Positions 19,688 through 21,522 of a DNA stretch of 21,522 bases are shown piece by piece. The notes under the pieces are model-generated. The model was not told where the DNA came from. It searched no databases and was given only the letters and a program-made list of their open reading frames with translations. Each line of letters opens with the position of its first letter. Within the stretch, counting starts at the first letter, position 1. The stretch comes from Gnetum montanum (lineage: Eukaryota > Streptophyta > Gnetopsida > Gnetales > Gnetaceae). Location of the stretch: positions 90,378-111,899 of the forward strand of contig MNCI01020695.1 in the NCBI GenBank assembly GCA_015680685.1, written 5' to 3'. A program made the translations under genes and the position numbers.

Positions 19688-20344
19688 CAAGAACAGAATA
19701 TTACCTTACCTGTTGCTAATTGCTACACTACTATGTATCTTTATAAGTTGTAACTATATCTTCGATCTTCACCTCTAAATGCAGCTATTGTTTTCTTACT
19801 TCCTAGTAGAGTTTCTTTTCACTCTCTTATGCTAGAGGCTTGCAATGTTGCATTTAAAGGCTGTGAAAGGGAAATATAAACAATGTCTAGTACTTATTTT
19901 GGAAGCCATTAATTTGGCTAGTTTTTATTTTGTTGGTTTTAACATGAGCAACTAACTAACCATAATTGTACTATGATTCTTCCTTTTTCTACTGCTGCTA
20001 TGCTCATGTTCTTTACCATTTCTTGCGTGGATTTTTTAGTGTGTTTTGGTGTGTGTTAAAATGTTAATTAAAATGGATTCAAACGTTGTTTGCATGGTTG
20101 TATGGTTGTATGGTTATTATGTTTGTACAACTATGTATATAGAAACTAAGATGAACTAAAGAGGACAAGCAATGATTTGTTTAGAGCTCAAAGGAGGAGG
20201 TCATCCACATGGTCTTCAAACAAACATTCAAAGAACATGGACAAGAACCAGTTATTATCCAAGCAAAGTTATCATTATTAAAGCATGCAGAGGATCAAGG
20301 TTGTGGACAAGGAACACTGCATTCATCATGCAAGGAAATGTGAA
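19688..20344. other. Spacer, no gene seen
   Basis: T-rich intergenic DNA with a short (TGGTTGTA) repeat near 20095-20115. An open stretch at 20172-20381 (+) has no recognisable motif. A purine run AAAGGAGGAGGT near 20190 could be a polypurine tract but is not followed by TG. Confidence 0.4.
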
Positions 20345-20590
20345 GAAAGATGCCTCTGGGAAGCAACAAACATCTTGGTAGATTTGGGGATAACTTTGAT
20401 AAAGATGTCTTTAGAAATAGCATAGACATCTTTACAAAATGCAAACCAAGTTCAAAAAGATATCTTCCACAAGACAAAGATGTCTTCTAGAATGGAGACG
20501 ATAGAAAGATGTCTTTCAAGAAATAAATACATCTTCCGAGAAATGAAGGCTAATATAGAGAGACATCTCAAGCATGAAGAAGACATCTCC
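20345..20590. promoter_or_regulatory. Cluster of about ten AGATGTCT/AGACATCT motifs
   Basis: Words related to AAAGATGTCTTT occur near 20346, 20370, 20401, 20424, 20457, 20477, 20506, 20529, 20560 and 20578, in both orientations, often as near-palindromes. The density far exceeds chance for an 8-base word. The arrangement resembles a repeated protein-binding array such as an LTR enhancer. A TATA box lies about 800 bases downstream. Confidence 0.5.
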
Positions 20591-20699
20591 CATGACCATT
20601 AGTGACCGTGGTTTAGCTATTGCATGCATTTTGAGAAAGATTAAGAAACATGGCAACTATAAGAAGACTTCATGTACATTGGAAAAAGTGCAAGCCATG

Positions 20700-21254
20700 T
20701 TGTATTCATTGTACAATCATTTGTAATCATTGAATTCTCTATTGCTCTTCATTATATTATCATTTTAGCATTGTAAAGTGTGTTGTACCTAACTATACAA
20801 AGATCATCAAATTGAGTTGTAATCATTCCTTGTAATTATTGTTCTCTTATTGTCCTATGAGCTTAAGGTTCTTGAGCTTGTCAGGATCCTGTGGGATTGA
20901 GTTATTGGATCCTATGGGATTTCCCTATGGGGTTAAGGTTCTTGAGCTTGTCGGGATCTTGTGGGATTGAGTTATTGGATCCTATGGGATTTCCCTATGG
21001 GGTTAAGGTGCTTAAGCTTGTCAGGATCCTTATTGTATTCATTGTATAATCATTTGTAATCATTAAATTCTCTATTGCTCTTCATTATCTTATCATTTTA
21101 GCATTCTAAAGTGTGATGTACCTAACTATACAAGGATTAGCAAATTGAGTTGCAATCATTCCTTGTAATTATTTTTCTCTTATTACCCTATGGGGTTAAG
21201 GTGCTTGAGCTTGTCAAGATCCTATGGAATTGAGTTGTTGGTGTTGTGGTACAA
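20700..21254 (+). repeat. 333-base tandem duplication containing a 70-base repeat
   Basis: 20700-20921 recurs at 21033-21254 with moderate divergence. Inside, a 70-base unit starting TATG(A/G)(G)GTTAAGG and containing CTTGAGCTTGTC(A/G)GGATC begins at 20856, 20926 and 20996 (third truncated), and again at 21189 in the second large copy. Confidence 0.8.
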
Positions 21255-21522
21255 CACTCTAGTGTGAGGAGCTCCAGATTGTAAAGGTTGTCGAAGCTTT
21301 GAAACCACATTTCCAAGCCTGACAAGACCTTGCAGGGTTGAGTAATTATTATTGTAATACAACACTCCAAATTAGGGCTTGAAGACTATATAAGGTGTGG
21401 ACCCTTCAACCACATTTTGAGAGCAACAAAGCCCAAAGGTGTGCTTGTGATCTACCCTCCGAGTGTTGACTACCCAAGTTGGGGAACCACATTAATTTTG
21501 TGTGTGTGCTTTGTTTGTTTAA
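21255..21522 (+). other. Possible promoter/LTR fragment, no gene seen
   Basis: Two CAACACTC words (after GTGGTA at about 21248 and after GTAATA at about 21357) precede the TATA box. Downstream sequence is untranslated-like and runs off the window. Confidence 0.35.
21386..21395 (+). promoter_or_regulatory. TATA box candidate
   Basis: CTATATAAGG, a good plant TATA context, downstream of the motif cluster and tandem repeats. No coding frame follows before the window ends. It could be the promoter of an LTR or of a gene beyond 21522. Confidence 0.45.

Noticed and set aside
20185-20200. Purine run as polypurine tract of a Copia element
   Set aside because: It is not followed by a TG LTR start, and no paired LTR is visible in the window.
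20172-20477. Open frames on both strands near the motif cluster
   Set aside because: No domain, overlapping opposite frames, and one is built largely from the repeated AGATGTCT words.
1-21522. tRNA, rRNA or CRISPR-like arrays
   Set aside because: None seen. The tandem repeats present are coding repeats, microsatellites or diverged duplications without regular spacers.

Overview
The window looks like nuclear DNA of a seed plant with a large, repeat-rich genome. The evidence is Ty3-type retrotransposons with plant-style gag, protease, reverse transcriptase and integrase motifs, a primer-binding site matching plant tRNA-Asp, a plant-type bHLH relic, AT-rich spacers and no intact gene. A gymnosperm would fit, but nothing in the sequence fixes the species. 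Three single-N positions (3337, 12572, 13144) are scaffold joins, and two of them sit beside duplicated sequence that is probably an assembly artefact.

Layout. 317-1509 is the left copy of a duplicated locus: the 5' part of a bHLH-like gene (minus strand, three tandem repeats of about 38 codons) plus its upstream flank. About 1513-7477 is retroelement A on the minus strand: a probable 3' LTR, then one reading frame (6795 down to 3940) encoding gag, protease and an integrase tail. Its reverse transcriptase, RNase H and integrase core are missing, and the frame contains nine stops but no frameshift. 7478-8445 is a 3' LTR with polypurine tract in the opposite (+) orientation, related to the LTRs of element B. 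9303-10552 plus 19391-19687 is the right copy of the bHLH locus, which still carries the bHLH domain. Its upstream flank is split by element B (10553-19390), a full-length Ty3 element on the minus strand with LTRs, target-site duplication, tRNA-Asp primer site, polypurine tract, gag, protease, RT, RNase H and integrase. Element B carries at least 30 nonsense codons but only about one frameshift. 20345-21522 is an uncoded repeat region with a cluster of AGATGTCT-type motifs, nested tandem repeats and a good TATA box, possibly an LTR fragment.

History as read. A bHLH-like locus was duplicated. Both copies decayed, and the left one lost its DNA-binding domain. Element B inserted into the right copy, and the left copy preserves the uninterrupted target. 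Element A and the + strand LTR lie between the two copies. No gene here appears functional. The informative content is the nested history, the mutation pattern (nonsense-rich, indel-poor), the in-frame deletion derivative A, and the repeat-bearing bHLH protein.
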